From: Pseudobacteriovorax antillogorgiicola
GTDB taxonomy: Bacteria; Bdellovibrionota_B; Oligoflexia; Oligoflexales; RGVZ01
NCBI GenBank assembly: GCA_945865565.1
Contig: CAMBEK010000002.1
Span: 239,644-303,643 of the forward strand
Length of the DNA stretch: 64,000 bases
Direction of reading: 5' to 3'
The notes under the pieces are model-generated. The model saw nothing but the letters and a program-made list of their open reading frames with translations, was not told the origin of the DNA and ran no database searches. This document shows positions 21,081 to 29,777 of this stretch, in pieces. The stretch's first letter is position 1. Each line of letters starts with the position of its first letter. The translations under genes and the position numbers were made by a program.

Positions 21081-21758
21081 TCAGGTCAGTTGATCCTTGA
21101 AAAAGATGACGGTGCGCCCCCAGGCTTGCGCCGCCGCCTCCGCGCTGTAAACCTCCGGGCGACGATCATTGCAAAAGGCATGATCGGCTTCATAGAACCA
21201 ACTCTGAGCATTCGTGTTGAAAGACTTTAACGCCTTGGTGAAGGCTTTTGCATTTTCTGGCGTGCACCATTCATCCCGATTTGCGAAATGGGCCAAAAAC
21301 GGGATGGTTATTTTGCGACTGTCATAGGATTTTGGGTCGGGAAGTCCATAAAACGCAACGGCTGCATCGACGCCTTCAACCCACGCGGCTGAGAGTACGG
21401 TTACGACGCCGCCCATACAGTATCCGGTGACGCCAACTCGCCTTGATCCTTCTTTTAGCCAGCGGACTGCACCGCCGACAATGTTGATTGCCGCGCCTTT
21501 GAAGTCCAGGCTTCCCATCAGTTCGCCAGCCCGTTCTGCGTTTTTGGCAACCTCTCCGCCGTATAGATCAACCCCGAGGGCGCGGAACCCTGCTTCGGCA
21601 TACCTGTCACAGATGTGTTTGATCTGGTCTTGCAGCCCCCACCATTCGTGGATCACCACGATTGCCTGCCCATGCGAACCTGAATCTGGTTCCGCAAGGT
21701 AGCCCTGGGCCATGTGTCCGTCCGAGGTAGCGAATTCGATCATTGATTTCTTGGGCAT
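21081..21758 (-). CDS. dienelactone hydrolase family protein
   Basis: A 225-residue alpha/beta hydrolase. The nucleophile elbow GYCMGG (Cys113), Asp162 in ANRDEWC and His193 in ADHAFC form a plausible Cys-Asp-His triad, and Glu38 in IHEWWG corresponds to the glutamate of dienelactone hydrolases. The substrate is unknown; most relatives are general carboxylester hydrolases rather than chloroaromatic enzymes. GGAG lies before the ATG, inside a small inverted repeat TGACT/AGTCA (21758-21773). No obvious partner genes. Confidence 0.85.
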   Translation of the reverse strand: MPKKSMIEFATSDGHMAQGYLAEPDSGSHGQAIVVIHEWWGLQDQIKHICDRYAEAGFRALGVDLYGGEVAKNAERAGELMGSLDFKGAAINIVGGAVRWLKEGSRRVGVTGYCMGGVVTVLSAAWVEGVDAAVAFYGLPDPKSYDSRKITIPFLAHFANRDEWCTPENAKAFTKALKSFNTNAQSWFYEADHAFCNDRRPEVYSAEAAAQAWGRTVIFFKDQLT

Positions 21759-21843
21759 GACTGACTCCAGTCACAGGATTACAGAAAGAACTTCAAGTAC
21801 CATAGAATGCAAATGCAAGAAGCGCCCAGAATGACTTTTGGAT

Positions 21844-21857
21844 CGTCATCCTGAGCG
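21844..21857. repeat. partial copy of the dispersed CGTCATCCTGAGC repeat
   Basis: CGTCATCCTGAGC (21844-21856) is identical to the left arm of the hairpin at 29719-29768. It lies in the 119-base gap between two minus-strand genes. The complementary arm is missing here. Confidence 0.7.
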
Positions 21858-21877
21858 CCGCGAATGAGTTCGTTTTT

Positions 21878-22402
21878 TTAAAGGGTGCAGGTCGTTTGCA
21901 GTGCCTTATTGATGGCGCGTTCGATCTGAGCTTTTTCAGCGGATTCCCAGTATCCGACCACGACATCTTCGCGCTCGCCACGGCAGTTCACGATGAAAAC
22001 CTGCGGAATGCCATTTTCAACCTGCAGGGCGTTGTAAACCTTGCGGCCAACGTCTTTCACCACCGGGTGGTTCGGGTTGTGGGTCTGGATCCAACGGGTG
22101 AAATTGCTGTCGGAACTGTCAATACCAAGGTCGATGACCTGCACCCGGTCGTTGCCTTTGAATTTGGTTGCCAGTGCATCGACGTTAGTTGCGTTCTTCG
22201 CGCACCAACTGCAGCTCAAACTGAATGCTTCGAAAACAAAGACCCCATTCGGGTGATCTGCCATGCTGTAGGTAGTGTTAGCCTGTTTGGCATTCATCCA
22301 CGGAAACGAAGTGGGTGCAATTTTTGCCGCGAATGCATTCGAAGTAAAAAGTCCGGCAGCAATGATGATGGAGGAAAAAGAAAAGGAAATAATGGCTCGC
22401 AT
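21878..22402 (-). CDS. periplasmic thioredoxin-like protein
   Basis: A 174-residue protein with a signal peptide (cut likely after AFA, near residue 25) and a thioredoxin fold. The redox site is CSWC (64-67), and the cis-proline is seen in GIPQVFIV. It probably acts in periplasmic thiol redox, like TlpA or peroxiredoxin-type proteins; the partner is not visible. The ATG at 22402 has GGGAG 8 bases upstream; an earlier in-frame start at 22423 would only add residues before the signal peptide. Confidence 0.8.
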   Translation of the reverse strand: MRAIISFSFSSIIIAAGLFTSNAFAAKIAPTSFPWMNAKQANTTYSMADHPNGVFVFEAFSLSCSWCAKNATNVDALATKFKGNDRVQVIDLGIDSSDSNFTRWIQTHNPNHPVVKDVGRKVYNALQVENGIPQVFIVNCRGEREDVVVGYWESAEKAQIERAINKALQTTCTL

Positions 22403-22450
22403 GTTCGACTCCCTGTCGTGCAATTAATTACAACGCCACTTCATGATTCA

Positions 22451-22987
22451 TTATCCCATTTTCAGCATCAAGAAGACAATCAGTGTGATCGGAACGAACC
22501 ATCGTAAAAATTGATGGCCGGAATGAGGAAAATGCAATTTTTTCTTGCGGCTCAGGATTGCCAGGATTTGTTCCCGCACAAACGAGGCGAGGCTGGTGGC
22601 GTCTGGCAGATAGGTGATGTTTTGGTGCAGGGCTGATGCAGAAGTGGCTTGGGTAAGGCGCCAAATTTGAAAGTAAAAAATCATGACGAGAAGGGCGCCA
22701 GTCGCGAATCCTGGACGTCCACACGCGATTAAAGATCCGGTGGAGAAGGCGAATGCGATGGCTGCATTGGGGTGCTGGCAACGCATGGCTTTGCCCAGTG
22801 CTGACTCAGTTTCCGTGCAGTCAGTCAGCACACGGAACAAAACTACAGTAACCATAACCATTAACCCAGCCCAAGCCTGTGGGCCAGGCCGGCTGACAGC
22901 AACGGACAGCAGGGCGATCGAAATGGCTAAAACTTCAGGGCTGAGCCTGGGTCCGAAACGCTCTAAAATTTGCCGGGGAATATGCAT
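22451..22987 (-). CDS. small integral membrane protein of unknown function
   Basis: A protein of about 178 residues, not recognised. Four hydrophobic stretches are visible (two near the N-terminus, a long one in the middle, and FVPITLIVFLML at the end), with a basic loop before the last helix. It follows the acyltransferase gene after about 48 bases (30 if the GTG at 23005 is used), so it is probably the third gene of the lipA operon. The start is uncertain because neither candidate has a strong ribosome binding site. Confidence 0.5.
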   Translation of the reverse strand: MHIPRQILERFGPRLSPEVLAISIALLSVAVSRPGPQAWAGLMVMVTVVLFRVLTDCTETESALGKAMRCQHPNAAIAFAFSTGSLIACGRPGFATGALLVMIFYFQIWRLTQATSASALHQNITYLPDATSLASFVREQILAILSRKKKLHFPHSGHQFLRWFVPITLIVFLMLKMG

Positions 22988-23035
22988 TGTGGATGATCGT
23001 ACCACGTCCGCTGTTTCGTTTGTTTTCGCAGGACT

Positions 23036-23905
23036 TCAGGGGGCAAAAACCCAACGCTTATATTCCCATGTCCACTGCTCTGGGTACAAGCGGATCCAAC
23101 GCTCGATTTCTGCGGCGCACATCTGCGACACCTGAGCCTCTGAAATGGACCCGGCTGAGTGGGCAGGATCAAAAACAAGCCCACCGATGACTCTGAATCG
23201 CCTTGGTCCAGTTCGGACGGTTGCGACCGAAACAATTGGAGCGTTGCATCGGAGGCTCATGGCCGCAGGTCCTCCGACGAAGGCGACGGGCTGGCCCATG
23301 AATTGAACGGTGTCACCTGCCCGGCCTTCTGGCTTTTGATCGATCACCATTGCCAAATGCTCACCGTTTCGCAAGGAAGACATCATATCGCGTACGAGCG
23401 ACTTTTTATGGCTCCACAAGACAGATAAACCGAGTCGTCCGCGCAGCCATTCAAGGGCAGCGTCCCCGCCTCGGACCTTTGGTAGTTTCGCCAAGGCGAA
23501 GACTTGTTTGGTGCAAGTGCGAGCGATTAAAGCCCCTGTAATTTCCCAAGATCCGATATGCGCAGCGGCAAAGATGACCGGACGCCCATTTTCTTCGATG
23601 CCTTGAACCAAACGACGCCACTCTTGTTCGTCTTCAAGAACTATCGATCCAGAGGCAACAACCTCCCTGCAGGTTTCAACCAGGCAACGTACCTGAGAGC
23701 CAAAAACCTGGCGGTAGAAAGTCTTTGCAAAGGAAGTGTGTGGTGGCAGTCCAAGGATTTTGTCGACATTCATTCGAATCAGGCGCAGGCGCCGCGAGGG
23801 AAAATTTCCTGATAGCCAAGCAACCGCTGTTGCGAGGTTCTCAACAATGGGATCGGGAAGGATCGCCAGAAAATGCACTAAAATTCGGAACAGCGCTGCG
23901 ATCAT
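23036..23905 (-). CDS. LpxL/HtrB-type lysophospholipid acyltransferase
   Basis: A 289-residue membrane-associated acyltransferase of the lipid A biosynthesis type. The HX4E catalytic motif is HIGSWE (116-121). An N-terminal hydrophobic helix (ALFRILVHFLAIL) anchors it to the inner membrane. Expected to add a secondary acyl chain to lipid A or a related lipid, which indicates a Gram-negative cell. The start at 23905 leaves 10 bases after lipA; a longer frame runs back into lipA but has no sequence support. Confidence 0.8.
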   Translation of the reverse strand: MIAALFRILVHFLAILPDPIVENLATAVAWLSGNFPSRRLRLIRMNVDKILGLPPHTSFAKTFYRQVFGSQVRCLVETCREVVASGSIVLEDEQEWRRLVQGIEENGRPVIFAAAHIGSWEITGALIARTCTKQVFALAKLPKVRGGDAALEWLRGRLGLSVLWSHKKSLVRDMMSSLRNGEHLAMVIDQKPEGRAGDTVQFMGQPVAFVGGPAAMSLRCNAPIVSVATVRTGPRRFRVIGGLVFDPAHSAGSISEAQVSQMCAAEIERWIRLYPEQWTWEYKRWVFAP

Positions 23906-23915
23906 GCCGGCCTCA

Positions 23916-24830
23916 TCAAACCCTGTCTTTGCCAACGATGTGCGATCCGGTGGCTTCCTCGTAAAATTCACGAGCACGGAATGAACTACGGACGAGGGGA
24001 CCGGATACGGCAGCCTTGAAGCCAATCGATTTCGCGTACTGCCCCAAGTGTTCAAATTCCTCGGGGGTAACCCAGCGTTTGATCGATAGGTGCTTTTTTG
24101 TCGGGCGCATGTATTGGCCGATGGTGACCAGGTCGACATCGTGTTCGCGCAAATCCCTCAGGGCGGCTTCTACTTCCGGGATTTCTTCACCTAAGCCCAA
24201 CATCAAAGCGCTTTTGGTCAGGATATTATAGGTGGCGAGTTCCTTGGTGCGCTTCAGGACGGAAAGTGATTGCCGGTATCCTGCGCGGGCATCGCGCACA
24301 CGGGGTGTGAGGCGTTCTATGGTTTCGATGTTGTGCGCATAGACTTCAGGAGTGGCACTGAGGATTTTCATCAAAGCTTCGTCGCTGCCCCTGAAGTCGC
24401 CGGCAAGAAGTTCGATTTTGATGCCTGGATTGGTTTCGTGGACGGTTTGTACAACTTGTTTGACATGCGCGGCCCCACCATCGGCAAGGTCGTCGCGATC
24501 CACCATCGTTATGACGACATACTTGAGTTTCATCAGGCGGGCACTCTCCGCCACTTGAGCTGGTTCTTTCGGGTCAAGCCAGCCATTTGGGTTGCCGGTC
24601 TTCACATTGCAGAACCGGCATCCACGGGTGCAGGTATCACCGAGAACCATGAAGGTCGCTGTGTTGGTGTTCCAGCATTGCGCGATATTAGGACACTTCG
24701 CTTCTTCGCAAACGGTGTACAGTTTACGGTCGCGCAGGTCGCGTTTGATATTGAAGTAGGTTTCCCCAGATGGAATTGGGGTTTTCAGCCAAGCTGGCTT
24801 GGCAATATGAAGGGGTTCCTGGTCAGACAC
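23916..24830 (-). CDS. lipA: lipoyl synthase
   Basis: A 304-residue radical SAM enzyme that inserts two sulfurs into octanoyl groups on lipoyl-dependent enzymes. Both iron-sulfur sites are present: C41, C46, C52 for the auxiliary cluster and C67, C71, C74 (CTRGCRFC) for the SAM cluster; the C-terminal RSSFRA serine is also there. The GTG at 24830 gives the normal length and has GAGG upstream; the longer frame would overlap the divergent rsm22-like promoter region. No lipB neighbour. Confidence 0.93.
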   Translation of the reverse strand: MSDQEPLHIAKPAWLKTPIPSGETYFNIKRDLRDRKLYTVCEEAKCPNIAQCWNTNTATFMVLGDTCTRGCRFCNVKTGNPNGWLDPKEPAQVAESARLMKLKYVVITMVDRDDLADGGAAHVKQVVQTVHETNPGIKIELLAGDFRGSDEALMKILSATPEVYAHNIETIERLTPRVRDARAGYRQSLSVLKRTKELATYNILTKSALMLGLGEEIPEVEAALRDLREHDVDLVTIGQYMRPTKKHLSIKRWVTPEEFEHLGQYAKSIGFKAAVSGPLVRSSFRAREFYEEATGSHIVGKDRV

Positions 24831-24905
24831 GGCGAACCTCTCAAGAACTTGGTAAACTAATAGTCGACTAAACGTGTTAGCACTAACGCCGGGGCAGGTC
24901 CAGTT

Positions 24906-26198
24906 ATGACGAAAATCAAAAAACATTTTAAAAAACAGCCGGTTAAGCCGGATAAACGCACCGGAAAAGTCACCCGGCGCACCGTTGGCGGGGGTAGTGT
25001 CGATGTTCCAGCCCCCGTTTTGCGGGCTTGGCAGGAACTTTCCGGGATCAAAGACCCCGCCAAGGCAACAGTCAATGCGGCCAAATTTCGCCAACTTTGG
25101 CGCATCTTCACCAGTGGGCGTGAACGGATATCACCAGAACTTCTGCAGGATCCAGGTGCTGCGGAAGCGTATATCACGGGATTTCATCTTCCCAATGCAG
25201 CCCGGGCTGCGTTGCTGTGCCGGCGCATTGCGCAGCGCGTTGGTATCGCCCCAGGTGCAAAGCCAGGGGTCGGTTCTGGTGTGCGTCTAGGCGACTGGCT
25301 GGGTAAGTATTTCAATCATCAACGCATTTTCGATCTTGGGTGCGGTTCTGGTGCCTGGTCCCAAGTCTGGTTGTCTGAAGTACGTCTGAAGCGCAACGCC
25401 GTGCATTTGATCGATGTGAGTCCGGCATTGCTGGAAATGGCAGCGAAGGGAATCGCTTATGTTCGCGCCAGCATGGGACAGAATGCTTCGCTCTATGTCG
25501 AGACAGTGGCCAAAGAAATCGGTCAGATTGATTTTGCCCAGTTCGATGCTCAAAAAAATGCTCAGCAGTCAGGAAGCGATGCGCCAGACAAGAGTCTCGA
25601 TGTTTATATCCTCGGTTATGTGTGGAACGAATTGATTGATGATCGGACTGGAAGAGACCGTATTTTAACGCGGCTTGATTCTTGTCGCACTGCGAAACGC
25701 AATGCTCTTTTACTTCTGGCGGAACCGGCAACTGATGAATTTGCGTGGGATGCAATGGCACTACGCGATCAGTTGTGTGCGGCTGGTTGGGTTGCAATCT
25801 ATCCGTGTCCGACAGGGGCCCGGGCTTGTCCGATGCTCAATGCAGAAGGTGGAGTTCGCGACTGGTGCTTCAGCGAAGGCGGATGGCGTAAACCCGAAGA
25901 ATACATGAAGCTTGAAGAAGACACCGGTATTGCACACAACAAAATAAATTCAGCGATATTTGCCCTGGCGTCTCCTGAGTTGGCGCGCCAGCTGCCAAAA
26001 ATGTCTCCGTCTTTGATTGAACAGTCACAAGTTGTGGTTGGCAAGCCATCGGTTCCCGGTGGGCGTCCCGGCCGTGAAAAGGGATTCAGTTACCTCCTTT
26101 GCACGCCCGACGGATTGGTGAAGACAGCCCCAAAACGCATTGAGATCAAATTTGCAAAGCCAAGAGGCTCCACTGTGTCTTCGGTTGCGAAGCCATGA
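24906..26198 (+). CDS. Rsm22-like SAM methyltransferase of ribosome biogenesis
   Basis: A 430-residue protein resembling the mitochondrial/bacterial Rsm22 family. The SAM site is DLGCGSGA (143-150). C-terminal cysteines CPTGARACPM and DWCF, with a later Cys in SYLLC, match the iron-sulfur cluster ligands described for Rsm22. The N-terminus is basic. It probably acts in 30S assembly as methyltransferase or as a remodelling factor. Its stop overlaps the next start (ATGA), so it leads a four-gene operon with genes of unrelated type, which is unusual. Confidence 0.75.
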   Translation: MTKIKKHFKKQPVKPDKRTGKVTRRTVGGGSVDVPAPVLRAWQELSGIKDPAKATVNAAKFRQLWRIFTSGRERISPELLQDPGAAEAYITGFHLPNAARAALLCRRIAQRVGIAPGAKPGVGSGVRLGDWLGKYFNHQRIFDLGCGSGAWSQVWLSEVRLKRNAVHLIDVSPALLEMAAKGIAYVRASMGQNASLYVETVAKEIGQIDFAQFDAQKNAQQSGSDAPDKSLDVYILGYVWNELIDDRTGRDRILTRLDSCRTAKRNALLLLAEPATDEFAWDAMALRDQLCAAGWVAIYPCPTGARACPMLNAEGGVRDWCFSEGGWRKPEEYMKLEEDTGIAHNKINSAIFALASPELARQLPKMSPSLIEQSQVVVGKPSVPGGRPGREKGFSYLLCTPDGLVKTAPKRIEIKFAKPRGSTVSSVAKP

Positions 26199-27910
26199 TC
26201 GCCTTGATCAGGGCGTTGCCTCTCTTGGCGATGCCCTTTTCATTTTTCATTGCTTCATGCAGCGGCGGCGGTGAAGCGCCCGTGGCTCCCGCTGCTCCTG
26301 AGAATCCACAGCTACAACCTGCGATCCTCCCTGCCTATGCGACCCTTGATGTCATGGAAAGCAAAAAGCTCGCACGCCGCCTTGCCATTGAGCTCAATAA
26401 TTCTTTGAGTTTTGCCAGCATTGAATCAGCGATCGCTTCAGAAGGAATCAGTGCGGGAGTTGACGCTGCTGTTGCTTCAACAAGATTTCATGGTGCTGCA
26501 TCGGCATTTGTTGGGCGGGCATTTGGGGTCGATGCCGCCGCTTTGTATGATCTCGATGTGATGGCTGGGTCGGATCCCGGGCTGGCTGCCTCGTTAAACA
26601 ATCAAATGCGATTTGCAATTGCTGCCGAAACGGCCTTGGCGGTAGAGAGACTGATCGGTAGGCCGGCGTCAACATTTAGCGATCTTTTCACAGGAAACAC
26701 AACTGTGATGGATCCTGCCGTGGCCACACTATGGGGGTTGACGGGCTCTCCGGCTTGGCCGGGACGGTTAGAACTTTACACGTCGTATCTTGATGGTCGT
26801 CCTGGCCTCGGGATTTTGTCGTCTCAGTCTTTTCTTGCATCGTCCGCACTTCTCGGTGGTTCTTTGGATCATCCTGATTCCCGCCCTGGAACTAATATTA
26901 TCGAACGACTCCGATGCATTTCATGGGGTAATTCTGAAATTCATGACTTTAGTCTCGTTGACGGAGGTTCCGTCTCTGCTAGTGGTTTGGCTGAATTACA
27001 AGACAGCTCATCGAGCTGTGCCGCATGCCATTCCGGAATAAAATCCGCAGGAAATTCTTTGCTTGGACTTGGAAACCGCGGCGGAATCAATCCATACAAA
27101 ACCTATGATGGAACGGCTGGTGCATCTTGGCCATCAACTTGGTTTGGTCGAAGCGTATCATCATGGAGCACGCTATCGTCGGCAATTTCTGGTGATCAGG
27201 CGGTTCAAAGTTGCGTCACGCAACGAGTTTTTGAGGCGATTGCACAGCGCCCCGCAAACTACGGGCGCGATATTCCGCGAATGTCCATGATTGCGTCGAC
27301 GCTTGCCTCGACGGGATTCAAAGTTGCGGATTGGTTGGTGGCAATCTTTCAATCTCCTGCGACCACGTCTGGGCCGACTCTGAAAACCAGTAAGGTCTCA
27401 CAGCTTGAGGGACTCGTGGCAAAAGCCCGCTGGATGGAGCCGCGAAAAATGCTTGAAGCCTTGGCGGAGGCTGCACCATTGGCAGCAGCAGATATGAACA
27501 CGATTGCCTCAAACCTTGAACCAGAGGAATCTCCTGGCGCAGGAGCCACAGGTCGATCTGTTCTACCCCTTGGTTACGCGGCTCAGATAACGGAAATTGT
27601 TGAATCGGCGGTGGTTGCCATCGTGACACGTGAGCTTGCCGCAGGTGTCGGGCAAAGCCAAAGATCTGTGTTGAGCGGCGTAGCAGATCCCGCGTTTTTT
27701 TCACCGGATGAAGCAGAAGCCGAGGCGGCACGCATCTGGGAAAGTTGGATCGGAGAAGCGCCATCTGAAGCCCGAAAATCATCGCTCGGGGATATTTATG
27801 ACCTTGCAATCGGGGCGTCGGTTTCCGGGAGCGCGGCCGGTCGAACAAGGGATGGGCTCGCGGCAGTTCTTGCATCGATTCTGATCAGTCCTTATTTTTT
27901 GTCTTACTGA
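26195..27910 (+). CDS. lipoprotein with DUF1592/DUF1588-like regions and a CxxCH haem site
   Basis: A 571-residue lipoprotein (Cys22 after IAS). The segment FSDLFTGNTTVMDPAVATLWGL followed by GLGILSSQSFLAS resembles DUF1592, then RLRCISW and the haem motif CAACH (275-279) resemble DUF1588. The C-terminus (ILISPYFLSY) resembles the usual end of DUF1592/DUF1595-type proteins. These domains come from secreted proteins of Planctomycetes and Deltaproteobacteria, with unknown function. Only one haem site is seen. Domain assignment is by eye and rather remote. Four-base overlap with the upstream gene. Confidence 0.6.
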   Translation: MIALIRALPLLAMPFSFFIASCSGGGEAPVAPAAPENPQLQPAILPAYATLDVMESKKLARRLAIELNNSLSFASIESAIASEGISAGVDAAVASTRFHGAASAFVGRAFGVDAAALYDLDVMAGSDPGLAASLNNQMRFAIAAETALAVERLIGRPASTFSDLFTGNTTVMDPAVATLWGLTGSPAWPGRLELYTSYLDGRPGLGILSSQSFLASSALLGGSLDHPDSRPGTNIIERLRCISWGNSEIHDFSLVDGGSVSASGLAELQDSSSSCAACHSGIKSAGNSLLGLGNRGGINPYKTYDGTAGASWPSTWFGRSVSSWSTLSSAISGDQAVQSCVTQRVFEAIAQRPANYGRDIPRMSMIASTLASTGFKVADWLVAIFQSPATTSGPTLKTSKVSQLEGLVAKARWMEPRKMLEALAEAAPLAAADMNTIASNLEPEESPGAGATGRSVLPLGYAAQITEIVESAVVAIVTRELAAGVGQSQRSVLSGVADPAFFSPDEAEAEAARIWESWIGEAPSEARKSSLGDIYDLAIGASVSGSAAGRTRDGLAAVLASILISPYFLSY

Positions 27911-27927
27911 AGGGAAGGAAACTCGTG

Positions 27928-29196
27928 ATGGGACTAAAAAACTTCATGAGCCACCTGAAGGTGATTCCCAGTTTGGCGGTTATGACCGCATTCGTGATCG
28001 CTTTTATGGTAGGCCCCATTTTCTGTGCTGAGATTGCGTCTGGCAATTCTGGGCCTAAGGTTTTTTTGCATCTGATTTGCGATGGGGGAATCGACCCTGC
28101 AATGGTTTTTCAATGGAAGGGCGGAGGCGGCAATTCATTTGCAATTGAGCCGGGCGCGGTCCAGAGAACTTCCGTCTCTGGCCTTGTTCATGTTTCACAT
28201 CCGGCCAGGCCATCGGTCGACAGTTTTTTTGATCAATGGGGTAGTAAGTCAGCCGTATTGAACGGAGTCGGTGCTTCAGACCTTAGTGCGCGTGCCATCC
28301 ATGGGTCTGCACTCGAGGTGGAAGTGTCGGCGAAAAGAAAAATATGGCTTTCATCTTATGCCGAAGATTTTGGAAAAGGACGGCCTGCGCCAGTCGTTGC
28401 ATTTCCTGGAGTCAGATTCGACGGATCACCGGACGAAATGTCCCTGATTGGACGGATTCCCGCGAACCTTTTGACGACGACTCCGCCGGCATCCAGTTTT
28501 CCAGGATCTGTGCGCGACCGCTTATTTCGTGACCTGAGGGTTGATTACACATCCTACGAATCAATGATTCGATCTGGCAGTGGGGATGCAATTAAAATCA
28601 AAGGTTACGACAAACAATTTCGGATGCAGCAGGTTTTTGAGGCTAGCATTCCGACCGCTTTCGCCTCGGTTTACAATCCGGCACAGCCTGACTTCGTCAA
28701 CCAGGCGAAACTTGCGCTGGAAATGTTTTCGTCCGGAAAGAGTCTTGCTGCAATGGTGCGGGTTGGAGACAGGGCTACTTGGGCCGCCGCCTCCTCACAT
28801 TTTGCGATTCAGTCGGCCGCGGTCGAGACTTTGTTCGATGGTCTCGATGAGATTCTGAATCATGCCTACAATATCGGGTTGCAGACGAAACTGGTTCTAG
28901 TTGTCTCGGGGGCTTATGGCAGGACTCCTTGGTTGAACGCTGCTGGCGGCAAGGATCCGTGGCCGGTATCCAGTATGATGTTCTGGGGCAACGGGATTCG
29001 CAGCGGTGTGACCGGCGCCACCGATGATCTCGGGCGGGGCGTCAAGATTGATCCCCGCTTTGGAACCACGACCGGTGATACGATTTCACTGAGTTTTCAG
29101 AATGCGTATGCATCGATGCTGTTTCATGCCGGTGGAAACTATAAAAAGTGGACTTCGGCGTTGCCTGTCTCGGGTCTACTTCGGGGGAATCAATGA
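27928..29196 (+). CDS. DUF1501-like secreted protein
   Basis: A 422-residue exported protein with an N-terminal hydrophobic signal segment. The C-terminal third (SGAYGRTPWLNAAGGKDPW, then GATDDLGRGVKID) is typical of DUF1501, a family distantly related to sulfatases and alkaline phosphatases. The usual metal-binding residues are not obvious, so activity is uncertain. In many bacteria DUF1501 genes sit next to DUF1800 or DUF1592-type genes; the same pairing is seen here. ATG at 27928 (AAGGAA upstream) and GTG at 27925 are both possible. Confidence 0.7.
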   Translation: MGLKNFMSHLKVIPSLAVMTAFVIAFMVGPIFCAEIASGNSGPKVFLHLICDGGIDPAMVFQWKGGGGNSFAIEPGAVQRTSVSGLVHVSHPARPSVDSFFDQWGSKSAVLNGVGASDLSARAIHGSALEVEVSAKRKIWLSSYAEDFGKGRPAPVVAFPGVRFDGSPDEMSLIGRIPANLLTTTPPASSFPGSVRDRLFRDLRVDYTSYESMIRSGSGDAIKIKGYDKQFRMQQVFEASIPTAFASVYNPAQPDFVNQAKLALEMFSSGKSLAAMVRVGDRATWAAASSHFAIQSAAVETLFDGLDEILNHAYNIGLQTKLVLVVSGAYGRTPWLNAAGGKDPWPVSSMMFWGNGIRSGVTGATDDLGRGVKIDPRFGTTTGDTISLSFQNAYASMLFHAGGNYKKWTSALPVSGLLRGNQ

Positions 29197-29639
29197 TTCC
29201 GAGGAAAAAAAATCCACTCAGACTACTTGCAGGGTTTATGACAGCAGGATTAGCCGCCGGCTGCTTTAATTTTATTGCATCTTGTGGGGGTGCAAGCGCA
29301 TCAGATCCCGACGAACCAAGCGCATTGAACCCGAATACACCACTGCCTGTGCCGACGTCGTTGAATTGTCCTGCAGGAACGAATCTTTCGTACGAAAACT
29401 TCGGTGTCCAGTTCCTGCGTCGTTATTGCAGTGGGTGTCATTCACTAAATCTTACTGGGGTGGATCGTCATGGAGCGCCGGAATCAGTTAACTTTGATTC
29501 AGCAGCCGATGCCATTACCCTGCGTATCGAAATGCTACGGTATGCGGGATCAGATGATGCGAGCATGCCTCCTGGAGTCAGCATTCTGAAAGACGAACGG
29601 GCACTTTTCCGTGAGTGGCTCAACTGCGGCGCGCCGTGA
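29193..29639 (+). CDS. small cytochrome c-type lipoprotein
   Basis: A 148-residue exported protein with one haem motif CSGCH (79-83) and a later methionine (ASMPPGV, near residue 121) that could be the sixth ligand. A lipobox LAAGC (Cys24) or IASC (Cys31) follows a basic N-terminus. It is the last gene of the operon, overlapping the DUF1501-like gene by four bases (ATGA). The three secreted products, two of them with haem sites, are likely to work together at the cell envelope; their substrate is unknown. Confidence 0.75.
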   Translation: MIPRKKNPLRLLAGFMTAGLAAGCFNFIASCGGASASDPDEPSALNPNTPLPVPTSLNCPAGTNLSYENFGVQFLRRYCSGCHSLNLTGVDRHGAPESVNFDSAADAITLRIEMLRYAGSDDASMPPGVSILKDERALFREWLNCGAP

Positions 29640-29661
29640 ATCCGTTTGAGATTGCTGAGAA

Positions 29662-29679
29662 GATCCTTCGCTGGCGCTC
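29662..29679. repeat. partial copy of the dispersed repeat
   Basis: GATCCTTCGCTGGCGCTC differs by one inserted G from GATCCTTCGCTGCGCTC in the hairpin 64 bases downstream (29743-29759). It lies directly after the cytochrome gene. Confidence 0.55.
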
Positions 29680-29718
29680 CTGCCTGTCGGCGAATAGACC
29701 CATTGTTCTGACGAAATT

Positions 29719-29768
29719 CGTCATCCTGAGCCGCAGGCGAAGGATCCTTCGCTGCGCTCAGGATGACG
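29719..29768. repeat. long inverted repeat (dispersed repeat family)
   Basis: A nearly perfect 50-base hairpin. The arms CGTCATCCTGAGC (29719-29731) and GCTCAGGATGACG (29756-29768) flank a 16-base palindrome GCGAAGGATCCTTCGC (29737-29752), with only two unpaired bases. It lies between two converging genes and could terminate transcription from either side. Similar sequences are known as scattered intergenic repeats in many bacteria. Confidence 0.8.
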
Positions 29769-29777
29769 GAGAATGGC

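Noticed and set aside
21793-21981. Short frame containing SFAALRMT
   Set aside because: This peptide is the typical translation of the dispersed CGTCATCCTGAGC repeat, not a real protein.
23906-24139. Extended N-terminus of the acyltransferase gene
   Set aside because: It overlaps the conserved lipA coding sequence; the start at 23905 has the membrane anchor directly after it.
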